A program made the translations under genes and the position numbers. DNA of 64,000 bases. It comes from Aquamicrobium zhengzhouense. GTDB taxonomy: Bacteria; Pseudomonadota; Alphaproteobacteria; Rhizobiales; Rhizobiaceae. The first letter of the stretch is position 1. The number at the start of each line of letters is the position of its first letter. Below the pieces are notes generated by a model. It did not search any database. It saw nothing but the letters and a program-made list of their open reading frames with translations, and had not been told where the DNA came from. Shown here in pieces: positions 53,206 to 61,947 of the stretch. The DNA is taken from positions 23,910 to 87,909 of the forward strand of contig NZ_JADGMQ010000017.1 in assembly GCF_016124105.1 (NCBI RefSeq), given 5' to 3'.

Positions 53206-54123
53206 TCACGCAGCCAGCGGAGTGCGTTTGGTGAGGCCTAGCTTCGCGCGCACTTCATCGGGGCCGATGACGCGGGCTCCCATGTTTTCGATGATGGTCA
53301 CGGCGCGTTCGACGAGTTGGGCGTTGGTCGCGAGCACGCCCTTGTCGAGCCAAAGATTGTCTTCCAGTCCGACGCGGACATTGCCGCCGGCCAGCACCGC
53401 CGCTGCCGCGTAGGCCATCTGGTTGCGCCCGAGCGCAAAGGCGGAAAACGTCCATTCCTTCGGAACGTTATTGACCATCGCCATGAAGGTGTTGAGGTCA
53501 TCCGGTGCGCCCCATGGAACGCCCATGCAGAGCTGGACCAGCGCATCAGGCTTCAGAACGCCCTCCGTGACGAGCTGTTTCGCAAACCACAGATGGCCAG
53601 TGTCGAAGGCCTCGATCTCCGGCTTGACACCCATCTCCGTCATCATGCCGCCCATCGCCCGCAACATGCCGGGCGTGTTGGTCATCACGTAGTCGGCTTC
53701 GGCGAAGTTCATGGTGCCGCAATCAAGCGTACAGATTTCCGGTAGGCACTGGCGGACATGCTCGACGCGCTCGCTGGCGCCCGCCATATCGGTACCCTTC
53801 TCGCGAAGCGGAAGAGGGTTCTCGACATCTCCGAAAACCATGTCGCCGCCCATTCCGGCGGTCAGGTTCAAGACAACGTCGACCTCGGCATCGCGGATCC
53901 GCTCCGTCACCTCACGATAAAGCGCGACGTCGCGGCGCGGTGTGCCCGTCTCGGGGTCACGGACATGGCAGTGAACGATCGCAGCGCCGGCCTTCGCCGC
54001 GTCAATCGCCGCTTCCGCGATCTGCTTAGGAGAACGCGGAACGTGTGGGCTGCGGTCTTGAGTGCTACCTGAACCTGTAACAGCGCAGGTGATGAACACC
54101 TCGCGATTCATTGCCAATGGCAT
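53206..54123 (-). CDS. Beta-keto acid cleavage enzyme (BKACE), dehydrocarnitine type
   Basis: A 305-residue zinc enzyme of the BKACE (formerly DUF849) family, which condenses a beta-keto acid with acetyl-CoA and cleaves it to acetoacetate and an acyl-CoA. The metal ligands are visible in AAIVHCHVRDPETGTPRRDV (HxH) and VGLEDNLWLDKG (Glu) near the C-terminus. With carnitine dehydrogenase next to it the likely substrate is 3-dehydrocarnitine, giving betainyl-CoA and acetoacetate. First gene of the operon: ATG 54123 follows GGGAGG, and the divergent GlxA-type regulator gene starts 80 bases away. The acetoacetate could be activated by the PcaIJ-type transferase downstream, but that is speculative. 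Confidence 0.92.
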   Translation of the reverse strand: MPLAMNREVFITCAVTGSGSTQDRSPHVPRSPKQIAEAAIDAAKAGAAIVHCHVRDPETGTPRRDVALYREVTERIRDAEVDVVLNLTAGMGGDMVFGDVENPLPLREKGTDMAGASERVEHVRQCLPEICTLDCGTMNFAEADYVMTNTPGMLRAMGGMMTEMGVKPEIEAFDTGHLWFAKQLVTEGVLKPDALVQLCMGVPWGAPDDLNTFMAMVNNVPKEWTFSAFALGRNQMAYAAAAVLAGGNVRVGLEDNLWLDKGVLATNAQLVERAVTIIENMGARVIGPDEVRAKLGLTKRTPLAA

Positions 54124-54203
54124 GGCGGTCCTCCCTCATTACGTATGGGAAGGATGATGCCTCACTTGCAGGCTTACGCTTTGCATTCTACGAATTGTTC
54201 TTG

Positions 54204-55181
54204 ATGAATAGCGAACCGCGATCGATTTTCATTCCCGATCAGTCCCCGTTACGGCTGACCTTTGTCATCTTCACGGGCACCTCGATCATGTGCGTTGCAT
54301 CAGCAATCGATCCCCTGCGCGCCGCCAACCGAATAACGGGCGAGAAGAAATTCCACTGGAAGATCGTCTCCCAAGACGGGCAAGATCCGCTGACCACCTC
54401 GGGAATCCCGGTCGCCGTAAGTGGCAAGTTCGACCTGCAGGACGAATCCGATGTTCTCATTATCGTCGGTGGGTTTGGCACCCGCCACGTAAGGGCAAGG
54501 CCATTCCTTCGAGATCTGCGCCTGTCTGCCAGACGCAAGCGGGCAATTGGCGGAGTAGAAGCTGGAAGCTGGGTTCTCGGCCATGCGGGGCTGCTTGAGG
54601 GACGGGCTGCCACCACGCATTGGGAAGATCTGGAAGATTTTTCGGTCAGCTTTCCTGGGTGTGATGTGCGCCCCGATCGCTACGTGATCGATGGACCTTT
54701 GTTCACCTCGGGCGGAGCCTCTCCCACCTTCGACCTCATGCTCCACCTGATCCGGTCAAGGCTTGGCATGACCGTCGCGCTCGATGTGGCGAGTGTCTTC
54801 ATCTACGATCAGGCGCGCGACGCCACCGATGCGCAGCCTTTGGTTTCTCTCGGCAGGCTGGACGGTTACGACCCGCGATTGGTCAATGCAATCCGGCTGA
54901 TGGAAAACCACATAGACAGCCCTCTTACAACAGCCGCGATTTCAAAACGACTTGGGCTTTCCCCCCGCACGCTTGAGAAGATTTTCGCAGCTTCAGTTGG
55001 AGAGACGCCAGGGGCATACAACCTGCGTCTGAGATTGCTTGCGGCAAGGCGCCTCGTGCTCGACACCTCTGAACCGATGGCAAACATCGCGGCACGCACC
55101 GGCTTTTCGGGAGCGGCCACATTCTCGCGCGCCTTTCGCAGCGCGTTTGGGATGCCGCCAACCCAACTGAGAAATGGCTGA
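54204..55181 (+). CDS. GlxA/CdhR-type AraC family regulator
   Basis: A 325-residue regulator with an N-terminal DJ-1/PfpI-like amidotransferase domain (LTFVIFTGTSIMCVASAIDP, VLIIVGGFGTRH, GVEAGSWVLGHAGLLEGRAA) lacking an obvious catalytic Cys, and a C-terminal AraC-type double helix-turn-helix (LTTAAISKRLGLSPRTLEKI, GFSGAATFSRAFRSAFGMPP). GlxA-family members such as CdhR activate carnitine catabolism genes, and it diverges from such an operon with 80 bases between starts. The ATG at 54204 is chosen since earlier in-frame starts lie within the promoter region or overlap the BKACE gene; no clear ribosome site precedes it. Confidence 0.9.
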   Translation: MNSEPRSIFIPDQSPLRLTFVIFTGTSIMCVASAIDPLRAANRITGEKKFHWKIVSQDGQDPLTTSGIPVAVSGKFDLQDESDVLIIVGGFGTRHVRARPFLRDLRLSARRKRAIGGVEAGSWVLGHAGLLEGRAATTHWEDLEDFSVSFPGCDVRPDRYVIDGPLFTSGGASPTFDLMLHLIRSRLGMTVALDVASVFIYDQARDATDAQPLVSLGRLDGYDPRLVNAIRLMENHIDSPLTTAAISKRLGLSPRTLEKIFAASVGETPGAYNLRLRLLAARRLVLDTSEPMANIAARTGFSGAATFSRAFRSAFGMPPTQLRNG

Positions 55182-55185
55182 TAGC

Positions 55186-55560
55186 TTACCGAGATTTCGG
55201 CATGAAACGGTTGGCAAGGATCCCGCAGAGAAGCCCGATCGGCACCACACCCAGAAGCTTGAAGACCGGCACGACCAGGAGGCTCAACGCTTCTGTCGAA
55301 GAGGTCGGAGCCACGAAAGCACCGTACAGCGCGTAAAAATCAAGCAAAAGACACGCCACTGCAATGACCAAAGCCGCAAGCCAGAGGCTGGTGCGCAGAG
55401 CGAGCGACAGGCTGATCAGATAGGAAAGGCTCGCCGCGCCGAACAGCCCGATATGGAAGCTGCCGATCGGCCCTTCGGCGATCATGAAGCAGACGATAGC
55501 CTGGACGCCGATACCGATGACCGAAAGCAGCGCTGCTGCATTTTTCGCAATTGACTGCAT
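55186..55560 (-). CDS. Hypothetical membrane protein
   Basis: A 124-residue protein with four hydrophobic segments (LLSVIGIGVQAIVCFMIAEG, IGLFGAASLSYLISLSLALR, LAALVIAVACLLLDFYALYG, VPVFKLLGVVPIGLLCGIL) and no recognised family. AGAGGGGAAATCA precedes the ATG at 55560, which is preferred over a further upstream in-frame start. It converges with the GlxA-type regulator, four bases between stops, and is followed upstream by the pcaF terminator. Likely an inner-membrane protein of unknown function. Confidence 0.65.
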   Translation of the reverse strand: MQSIAKNAAALLSVIGIGVQAIVCFMIAEGPIGSFHIGLFGAASLSYLISLSLALRTSLWLAALVIAVACLLLDFYALYGAFVAPTSSTEALSLLVVPVFKLLGVVPIGLLCGILANRFMPKSR

Positions 55561-55633
55561 TGATTTCCCCTCTACGTCGTTGTGGCCTACTCCCTCCGTG
55601 CCGTTGCGGCAAGCTGCACCATGCGGTTCATAC

Positions 55634-55661
55634 AAAAATGGCGGGGACTTGCCCCGCCATT
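55634..55661 (-). terminator. Rho-independent terminator after pcaF
   Basis: On the minus strand a 10-bp stem AATGGCGGGG / CCCCGCCATT (55637-55646 and 55652-55661, plus-strand numbering) with a five-base loop is followed by TTTTTG (A-run 55634-55638). It closes the pcaI-pcaJ-pcaF operon. Confidence 0.9.
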
Positions 55662-55683
55662 CGTAATCCGCAATCGTCTCCTG

Positions 55684-56892
55684 TCAGACGCGCTCGAGTG
55701 CCACGGCGATGCCCTGGCCAACGCCGATGCACATCGTAGCCAGCGCCAGCTTTGCACCGCGCTCGCGCAGTTCCAGAGCCGCCGTACCGGCGATACGCGC
55801 CCCCGACATTCCCAGCGGGTGGCCCAGAGCGATCGCGCCGCCATTCGGGTTCACGTGCTCAGCGTCCTCGGCAATGCCGAGATCACGAAGCACGGCAATT
55901 CCCTGCGAAGCGAACGCTTCGTTGAGTTCGACAATGTCGAAGTCGGTCGGCTTGATGCCAAGACGAGCGCACAGCTTGTGCGATGCCGGAGCCGGACCAA
56001 TACCCATGATGCGTGGCTCAACGCCGGCAACGGCACCACCGACAAAGCGAGCGATCGGGGTCAGGCCGTACTTCTTGACCGCAGCTTCCGAGGCAACGAT
56101 CAACGCGGCTGCGCCGTCATTGACACCGGACGCGTTGCCAGCCGTAACCGTGCCGCCTTCCTTCTTGAAAGGCGTGCCAAGCTTGGCAAGCGTTTCGATC
56201 GTGGTGCCAGCGCGGGGATGCTCGTCCTTGCTGACGACGACCGGATCGCCCTTGCGCTGCGGGATCGTCACCGAGACGATTTCCTTGGCGAGACGTCCAT
56301 TCTCCTGCGCTGCGACGGCCTTAGCCTGGCTGCGAACGGCGAACGCGTCCTGATCCGCACGCGAAACGTTGAACTGCTCAGCAACGTTCTCGCCGGTCTC
56401 CGGCATCGAATCGACGCCGTACTGCTTCTTCATCAACGGGTTGACGAAGCGCCAGCCAATCGTGGTGTCGTAGATCTCGGCGTTTCGCGAGAACGCCGTC
56501 TCCGCCTTCGGCATCACGAAAGGCGCACGGCTCATCGACTCGACACCGCCAGCGATCATGATTTCGAACTCGCCCGACTTGATGGCGCGTGCTGCAATCG
56601 TCAGCGCGTCCATGCCCGAACCGCAGAGACGGTTTACGGTCGACCCCGGGATCGAAACCGGCATGCCAGCGAGAAGCAGCGACATGCGCGCAACGTTGCG
56701 GTTGTCTTCGCCTGCCTGGTTGGCGCAGCCGAAGACGACGTCATCGATGGCTTCCCAGTCAACATTCGGGTTGCGCTCCATCAGCGCCTTGAGCGGCACC
56801 GCACCCAGATCGTCTGCGCGAACGGAAGAGAGCGAACCGCCGAAGCGGCCGATGGGAGTGCGAACATAGTCGCAAATATACGCTTCGGTCAT
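55684..56892 (-). CDS. pcaF: 3-Oxoadipyl-CoA thiolase (PcaF)
   Basis: A 402-residue thiolase that cleaves 3-oxoadipyl-CoA with CoA to succinyl-CoA and acetyl-CoA, the final step of the beta-ketoadipate pathway. The N-terminal YICDYVRTPIGRFGGSLSSV, the nucleophile Cys in NRLCGSGMDALTIAARAIKS, VNPNGGAIALGHPLGMSGAR and the C-terminal base Cys in ATMCIGVGQGIAVALERV are all present; the sequence matches PcaF thiolases better than generic acetoacetyl-CoA thiolases. ATG 56892 lies in the AGGTTTGAGA context three bases after pcaJ stop; GGAGG precedes. A clean terminator follows. Confidence 0.94.
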   Translation of the reverse strand: MTEAYICDYVRTPIGRFGGSLSSVRADDLGAVPLKALMERNPNVDWEAIDDVVFGCANQAGEDNRNVARMSLLLAGMPVSIPGSTVNRLCGSGMDALTIAARAIKSGEFEIMIAGGVESMSRAPFVMPKAETAFSRNAEIYDTTIGWRFVNPLMKKQYGVDSMPETGENVAEQFNVSRADQDAFAVRSQAKAVAAQENGRLAKEIVSVTIPQRKGDPVVVSKDEHPRAGTTIETLAKLGTPFKKEGGTVTAGNASGVNDGAAALIVASEAAVKKYGLTPIARFVGGAVAGVEPRIMGIGPAPASHKLCARLGIKPTDFDIVELNEAFASQGIAVLRDLGIAEDAEHVNPNGGAIALGHPLGMSGARIAGTAALELRERGAKLALATMCIGVGQGIAVALERV

Positions 56893-56894
56893 TC

Positions 56895-57566
56895 TCAAAC
56901 CTCCGGAACGATCAGATCGACAACCGGACCGTCAATGACAAGTTCCGCGCCGGTCACGGCCTGCAGTTCTTCAATGCTTACGGTCGGCAGCTTTTCACGC
57001 AGAACAAAGCGTCCGTCGACGATGTCGATCACGGCAAGGCTGGTATAGACCGTCGTGACGCAGCCAACGCCGGTCAGCGGCAGGCTGCACTTCTTGACGA
57101 GCTTCGGCGTGCCCTTCTTGGTGACGTGATCGGTGATGACGCAAACGCGTTTTGCGCCGTGGACCAGATCCATCGCGCCGCCGACAGCCGGAACCGACCC
57201 CGGACCCGTGCTCCAATTGGCAAGATCACCGTTCTCGGCAACTTCGTAAGCGCCGAGAATTGCAACATCAAGGTGACCGCCGCGAACCATCGCAAACGAA
57301 TCCGCATGGTGGAAGAACGATGCGCCCGGGTTCAACGTCACGGCCTTCTTGCCGGCGTTGATCAGATCCCAGTCTTCCTCACCCTCGGCCGGAGCCTCAC
57401 CGAAATCCAGCACCCCGTTCTCGGTGTGATAGATAACCTCACGGCCGTCCGGCTTGAACTTGGCGACCATTTCCGGAAAGCCGATACCGAGATTTACATA
57501 GGCACCGTCCGGAATGTCCTGTGCTGCACGCCATGCGATCTGTGCGTTGGAAAGCTTCGTAGTCAT
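56895..57566 (-). CDS. pcaJ: 3-Oxoadipate CoA-transferase subunit B (PcaJ)
   Basis: The 223-residue beta subunit of 3-oxoadipate:succinyl-CoA CoA-transferase. The active-site Glu lies in EVIYHTENGVLDFGEAPAEG and the family stretches AYVNLGIGFPEMVAKF, GGHLDVAILGAYEVAENGDL and GAKRVCVITDHVTKKGTPKL are present. With PcaI it moves CoA from succinyl-CoA to 3-oxoadipate. Its ATG overlaps the pcaI stop (ATGA). Acetoacetate as substrate cannot be fully excluded for this family, but the PcaF-type thiolase and PcaR-type regulator support the beta-ketoadipate role. Confidence 0.93.
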   Translation of the reverse strand: MTTKLSNAQIAWRAAQDIPDGAYVNLGIGFPEMVAKFKPDGREVIYHTENGVLDFGEAPAEGEEDWDLINAGKKAVTLNPGASFFHHADSFAMVRGGHLDVAILGAYEVAENGDLANWSTGPGSVPAVGGAMDLVHGAKRVCVITDHVTKKGTPKLVKKCSLPLTGVGCVTTVYTSLAVIDIVDGRFVLREKLPTVSIEELQAVTGAELVIDGPVVDLIVPEV

Positions 57567-58282
57567 GCCTTAACTCCTTCGCGCAGCAGTACTTCTTCCT
57601 GCTTCGGATCAGAAACCTCGACAACGCGATCAACGAAGATGCCCGGCGTAACGACATGCTCCGGGTCGATCCCGCTCGCAGGGACGACCTTGCGCGCCTG
57701 AACAATCGTCAGCTTCGCAGCCATTGCCATCAGCGGCGAGAAGTTGCGCGCTGCCTTGTTGAAGGTCAAATTGCCCTTGGTGTCAGCGATGTCAGCCTTG
57801 ATGATGGCGACGTCAGCCTTCAGCCAGCGTTCCTGAACATATTTGCGGCCGTCGAATTCGGCGATCGGCTTACCTTCGGCGACCAGCGTGCCGTAGCTCG
57901 TCGGGGTGTAGAATGCCGGAATACCAGCGCCGCCGGCGCGGATGCGCTCAGCCAGCGTGCCTTGCGGCACGAGCTCAAGCTCGATCTCGCCAGCGAGATA
58001 CTTGTCGGTGAAGGCCTTCGGATCGCTCGAACGCGGGAACGAGCAGACCATCTTCTTGACCATGCCGGCATAGATCATCGCGGCAATGCCGATCGCACCG
58101 TTACCTGCATTGTTGTTGATGACAGTGAGGTTCCCGGGCGAGCCGGTCTCGCGATAGCGGTTAACCAGCGAGTGGATCAGCTCGATCGGGGCGCCTGAGC
58201 CACCGAAACCACCGATCATTACCGACATTCCATCCTGGACGTCGGCCAGAGCATCTTCGATGCCTGGGTAGACTTTCTTCAT
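57563..58282 (-). CDS. pcaI: 3-Oxoadipate CoA-transferase subunit A (PcaI)
   Basis: The 239-residue alpha subunit of 3-oxoadipate CoA-transferase. Family signature MSVMIGGFGGSGAPIELIHS lies near residue 20, followed by LTVINNNAGNGAIGIAAMIY, GEIELELVPQGTLAERIRAG and GIPAFYTPTSYGTLVAEGKP. It is the first gene of pcaI-pcaJ-pcaF, diverging from pcaR across 76 bases containing a palindromic operator candidate. ATG 58282 has GGGGAGATCGACA in front. Upper beta-ketoadipate genes (pcaGHCDB) are not in the window. Confidence 0.94.
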   Translation of the reverse strand: MKKVYPGIEDALADVQDGMSVMIGGFGGSGAPIELIHSLVNRYRETGSPGNLTVINNNAGNGAIGIAAMIYAGMVKKMVCSFPRSSDPKAFTDKYLAGEIELELVPQGTLAERIRAGGAGIPAFYTPTSYGTLVAEGKPIAEFDGRKYVQERWLKADVAIIKADIADTKGNLTFNKAARNFSPLMAMAAKLTIVQARKVVPASGIDPEHVVTPGIFVDRVVEVSDPKQEEVLLREGVKA

Positions 58283-58315
58283 TGTCGATCTCCCCGAACT
58301 GAGCTCAAGGCAAAA

Positions 58316-58330
58316 GTTCGTATTGCGAAC
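58316..58330. promoter_or_regulatory. PcaR/PcaU-type operator candidate
   Basis: GTTCGTATTGCGAAC is a 15-bp palindrome (5-bp arms, 5-base centre) between divergent pcaI and pcaR. It resembles the GTTCGATAATCGCAC site I recall for Pseudomonas PcaR. It is 34 bases ahead of pcaI and 29 ahead of pcaR, a good place for control of both. Confidence 0.65.
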
Positions 58331-58358
58331 AATTGTTTGATATGCGATACATTATTAG

Positions 58359-59150
58359 ATGACACCTAAAGTCGAGTCAAACGAAACGGCTGCCGATCGA
58401 GACCTGGTCGGATCGCTCGCGCGCGGTCTGCAGGTCATGGAAATCCTCGCTGCGAATCCCGCCGGGATGACGCTCACGGAGATGGCGGAGCATGCTGGCT
58501 TAACCCGTGCAGGTGCGAGACGGTTCCTTCTGACCCTCGTGTCCACCGGCTACGCATCTCAGGACGGGCGCAAATTCATGTTGTCGCCGCGTCTGCTGTC
58601 GTTGTCGCGGACGTGGATCTCGAACACATCCTTGTGGAGCTTCGCTGAGCCTTTCATGCGCACCCTCTCGCAAAAGCTCAACGAAAGCTGTTCTGCCGCA
58701 ATCCTTGCTGACGAAGACGTCGTCTATGTGGCGCGTGTCGCCGGGCACCGGATACTGTCCGTCGCACTCCACGTGGGAACGAGGCTGCCCGCGCTTTCGA
58801 CGGCTATGGGGCGGATGTTACTGTCCAAACTGCCGGATCATGAACTGCGCGCATTTCTTGCGCGGGCAAAAATCCACGCACACACACCCAAGACGATCAC
58901 TGACCCGGCAAAGCTCGAGCGCATCATTATCGACGCAGGCAAACGTGGCTACGCGACTATGGACGAAGAGTTGGAGATCGGGCTGCGGTCAATAGCCGTT
59001 CCGATCCGAAATCGTGACGGCGAGATCGTTGCGGCTATCAACATATCCGCCCAATCCGTGCGGTTCTCGATCGCGGAGATGGAGGAGAAAATTCTCCCTC
59101 ACCTCCGGGAAACCGCTGGCATGATTGAAAATTACTACGTCGTGCACTGA
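58359..59150 (+). CDS. pcaR: IclR family regulator PcaR
   Basis: A 263-residue IclR-type regulator. The N-terminal winged helix holds GSLARGLQVMEILAANPAGM and MAEHAGLTRAGARRFLLTL; the effector domain follows (VYVARVAGHRILSVALHVGT, RLPALSTAMGRMLLSKLP, and GLRSIAVPIRNRDGEIVAAI). The DLVGSLARGLQVMEIL start resembles PcaR/PcaU proteins, which respond to beta-ketoadipate and control pca genes; it diverges from pcaIJF across 76 bases. ATG at 58359. Converges with the mannitol-type dehydrogenase gene, six bases between. Confidence 0.9.
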   Translation: MTPKVESNETAADRDLVGSLARGLQVMEILAANPAGMTLTEMAEHAGLTRAGARRFLLTLVSTGYASQDGRKFMLSPRLLSLSRTWISNTSLWSFAEPFMRTLSQKLNESCSAAILADEDVVYVARVAGHRILSVALHVGTRLPALSTAMGRMLLSKLPDHELRAFLARAKIHAHTPKTITDPAKLERIIIDAGKRGYATMDEELEIGLRSIAVPIRNRDGEIVAAINISAQSVRFSIAEMEEKILPHLRETAGMIENYYVVH

Positions 59151-59156
59151 CGTCCG

Positions 59157-60626
59157 TCAGGCCGCGCTTTTTGCCTCGGCCTCGATCGCAGCGCGCATGC
59201 TCTTCGAGAGCATGATTTCCAGCCGCTGTGCGACCGCCCGCTTCCATTCGGATGACGTTGAAAGTTCATCCGGAAACAGGCCCGGCAAGGACATCAGCCG
59301 ATCAACGATCGAGCCGGCATCGCTCTCCGTTCCGGCGAGAAGTGCCTCAATTTCCGCCTCGCGCGGATCACGCAGATCATATTTTGCGCCGTTCTCGTTC
59401 ATGCCGAGACAATATCGCATCCATGCCGCCACAGCGAAGGCATAGCTGTCTAGGGGATCGCCTTTTGCCAGTGCGAATATTGCCGGTTCCAAAAGCCGCT
59501 GAGGCAGCTTTTGCGTCCCGTCCATAGCGATCTGATAAGTCTGGTGTGCAATGGACGGATTGCTGAACCGCGTGAGAAGCTGGCCAGCGTAATCGTCAAA
59601 AGAAATACCGGCCACAGGATCAAGCGTCTGAGCGATCGCATTCATATGGTTGCGGATCACAGCAACAAGCGCCGCATCCTGCATAACATCACGCACATAG
59701 ACATGTCCGGCAATGAAGCCCGAATAGGCAAGCAGCGAATGCGAGCCGTTCAGCATGCGCAGCTTCATCTTCTCATAGGGAAGGACGTCATCTGCGAAGA
59801 TAGCTCCGCCCGCTTCCCAGTCCGGACGGCCGGCAACGAACTTGTCTTCAATGACCCACTGGCTGAACGGCTCCGTCTCAACCGCAGCCCGATCATCGCG
59901 CCCGGTCAAGCGTTTCACATCGGCAAAGGTCTGTTCAGTGCTGGCCGGTGTGATGCGATCAACCATCGTCGACGGGAACGTGACATACTCGTCGATAAAT
60001 TCTTGCAACTCCGGACGAACCCGCTGGACAAAATCGCGGACCAACCGCTGCACAACATGCCCGTTCGAGGGAAGGTTGTCGCAGCACAGGACCGTGAAGC
60101 CCCCTACGTCGCGTTCCTTTCTCAGCCGCAGCGCTTCGACAATGAACCCGATGGCGCTCTGGGGCTCGGCGGGGTTCGATAGGTCCGCTGCAATCGAAGG
60201 GTGTCCTTCATCCAGGCCCCCCGATGCAGCGTCGATCCCATACCCTTTTTCCGTGATGGTAAGGCTGACGATCTTCGTTTCCTCAGCCGTCATGGCATCA
60301 AGGACGGCCTGTCGCTCTCGCGGCGCGACGAGCACATGCCGGATCGAACCGATAATGCGAGCCGAAACGCCATCTTCGCCGCGGGTCAGCAAAGTGTAGA
60401 GGCCTTCTTGCGGGTTGAGCGCATCGGCGACATCTGGTGATCGCAAGCTGACGCCCGTGATCATCCAGTCACCGCCGGAAGCGCCGATCGCATCATCGGT
60501 GTAGACCGCCTGATGTGCCTTGTGAAACGCGCCCACGCCCAGATGAACTATCCCGGACTTTCGCCCAGCCTCTCTCCAGGAGGGTTCCTGGTTGCCATCC
60601 CCAACGGACGTCTGCGCGTCAAACAT
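59157..60626 (-). CDS. Mannitol dehydrogenase / fructuronate reductase family protein
   Basis: A 489-residue long-chain NAD-dependent polyol dehydrogenase (MtlK/MtlD/UxuB family). The N-terminal Rossmann fold begins at [46 protein letters not shown] and the catalytic Lys region [20 protein letters not shown] are present. Next to xylose isomerase and xylulokinase its likely role is oxidation of D-arabitol or mannitol to xylulose or fructose. Its ATG overlaps the xylA stop by eight bases, so the two are coupled. D-arabitol and mannitol cannot be told apart by eye. Confidence 0.9.
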   Translation of the reverse strand: MFDAQTSVGDGNQEPSWREAGRKSGIVHLGVGAFHKAHQAVYTDDAIGASGGDWMITGVSLRSPDVADALNPQEGLYTLLTRGEDGVSARIIGSIRHVLVAPRERQAVLDAMTAEETKIVSLTITEKGYGIDAASGGLDEGHPSIAADLSNPAEPQSAIGFIVEALRLRKERDVGGFTVLCCDNLPSNGHVVQRLVRDFVQRVRPELQEFIDEYVTFPSTMVDRITPASTEQTFADVKRLTGRDDRAAVETEPFSQWVIEDKFVAGRPDWEAGGAIFADDVLPYEKMKLRMLNGSHSLLAYSGFIAGHVYVRDVMQDAALVAVIRNHMNAIAQTLDPVAGISFDDYAGQLLTRFSNPSIAHQTYQIAMDGTQKLPQRLLEPAIFALAKGDPLDSYAFAVAAWMRYCLGMNENGAKYDLRDPREAEIEALLAGTESDAGSIVDRLMSLPGLFPDELSTSSEWKRAVAQRLEIMLSKSMRAAIEAEAKSAA

Positions 60627-61929
60627 ACCTATTCACCAGATTCTCGAGATATTCCTGTCGCCCGGATCGGGGCTTGGGCTCGATATCATTCGAAAGCACA
60701 TGCGTCGAGATTTCATCCAGTGACATCTGGCCTGAAAGCATTGCCTGCGCATGCCGATCGTTCCAGCCGGCATAACGCTCTTCCAGCGGCTTGATCAGGG
60801 CCTGATCCCCCAGCATTCCAGCGGCAGCCTTCAAGCCCCGTGCGCAGCAATCCATCGCGCCTATATGCGCAATCAGCAGATCTTCCGGGTCGAGCGATTG
60901 GCGACGGAGTTTGGCATCGAAATTGGTGCCTCCGGTCGTGAAGCCACCTGCCTTGAGAACCTCATAATAGGCCAGAGCCATTTCGGGCACGTTGTTTGGA
61001 AACTGGTCCGTATCCCAACCCGACTGATAGTCGTTTCGATTCATGTCGATTGAACCGAAGATCCCCAGCGATGCCGCGAGGGCTAACTCGTGCTCGAATG
61101 AATGGCCCGCCAGAATCGCATGCCCCTGCTCGATATTGACCTTCACTTCTTTCTCAAGGCCGAAATCCTTGAGGAAGCCGTAGACCGTCGCGACATCATA
61201 ATCATATTGATGCTTTGTCGGCTCCTGAGGCTTAGGCTCGATGAGGATGGTCCCGCCGAAGCCAATCTTCTTGGCATAGTCGACGACGAGCGCAAGGAAC
61301 CGACCTGCCTGCTCCCGTTCGCGCTTGAGATCGGTATTGAGCAGGGTTTCATAGCCCTCACGGCCGCCCCAGAGCACATAGTTCTGGCCGCCAAGCCGCT
61401 TCGTAACGTCCATACAGGCTTTGACGGTCGCGGCTGCGTACGCGAACACATCAGGATCCGGGTTGGTCGCAGCTCCCGCCATATAACGACGATGCGAGAA
61501 AAGGTTTGCGGTGCCCCATAGCAGCTTCACCCCGGTCTTCGCCTGCTTTGCGGCAAAGACGTCACCAATCTCATCCAGCCGTGAAATACTCTGCGCAAGC
61601 GTCGAGCCTTCCGGGCGCACATCCGCATCGTGGAAACAGTAGAATGGCACGCCGAGCGCCTGGAACATTTCGAAGGCAACGTCAGCCTTGAGCCTCGCCC
61701 CCTCCATCGTCTCATCGAACCAGGGACGCTCGAAGGTCTGCCCGCCGAAGGGATCCCCCCCCTGCCACGCAAATGAATGCCAATAGGCCACGGAGAAGCG
61801 CAGATGGTCCTCCATCCGCTTGCCCATGATCATCTCAGCTGGATTGTAATATCTGTAGGCGAGCGGATTGTCCGAATCCGGCCCTTCGTAGCGGATCGGC
61901 GAAACGTCACCGAAGAAACCGGTCGTCAT
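60619..61929 (-). CDS. xylA: Xylose isomerase
   Basis: A 436-residue class II xylose isomerase converting D-xylose to D-xylulose. Catalytic and metal residues are visible in [13 protein letters not shown] (His, Asp), [40 protein letters not shown] (the metal-bridging Glu/Lys), [20 protein letters not shown] and [20 protein letters not shown] (Asp). Length matches class II. Located between xylB and the polyol dehydrogenase gene; 18 bases separate it from xylB. No xylose repressor or transporter lies inside the window. Confidence 0.96.
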   Translation of the reverse strand: MTTGFFGDVSPIRYEGPDSDNPLAYRYYNPAEMIMGKRMEDHLRFSVAYWHSFAWQGGDPFGGQTFERPWFDETMEGARLKADVAFEMFQALGVPFYCFHDADVRPEGSTLAQSISRLDEIGDVFAAKQAKTGVKLLWGTANLFSHRRYMAGAATNPDPDVFAYAAATVKACMDVTKRLGGQNYVLWGGREGYETLLNTDLKREREQAGRFLALVVDYAKKIGFGGTILIEPKPQEPTKHQYDYDVATVYGFLKDFGLEKEVKVNIEQGHAILAGHSFEHELALAASLGIFGSIDMNRNDYQSGWDTDQFPNNVPEMALAYYEVLKAGGFTTGGTNFDAKLRRQSLDPEDLLIAHIGAMDCCARGLKAAAGMLGDQALIKPLEERYAGWNDRHAQAMLSGQMSLDEISTHVLSNDIEPKPRSGRQEYLENLVNRYV

Positions 61930-61947
61930 GACAAATCTCCTTGTCGA

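Noticed and set aside
55582..57048. Long plus-strand frame opposite pcaF
   Set aside because: It is the antisense shadow of pcaF/pcaJ created by GC-rich codon use; no family resemblance.
55684..58282. Genes read as an acetoacetate-degradation operon (AtoDA-AtoB)
   Set aside because: PcaF-type thiolase sequence, PcaR-type divergent regulator and the PcaR-like palindrome favour the beta-ketoadipate pathway, though acetoacetate side activity remains possible.
58316..58330. GTTCGTATTGCGAAC read as a LexA box
   Set aside because: The alphaproteobacterial SOS box is a direct repeat (GTTC-N7-GTTC); this is an inverted repeat and fits PcaR better.
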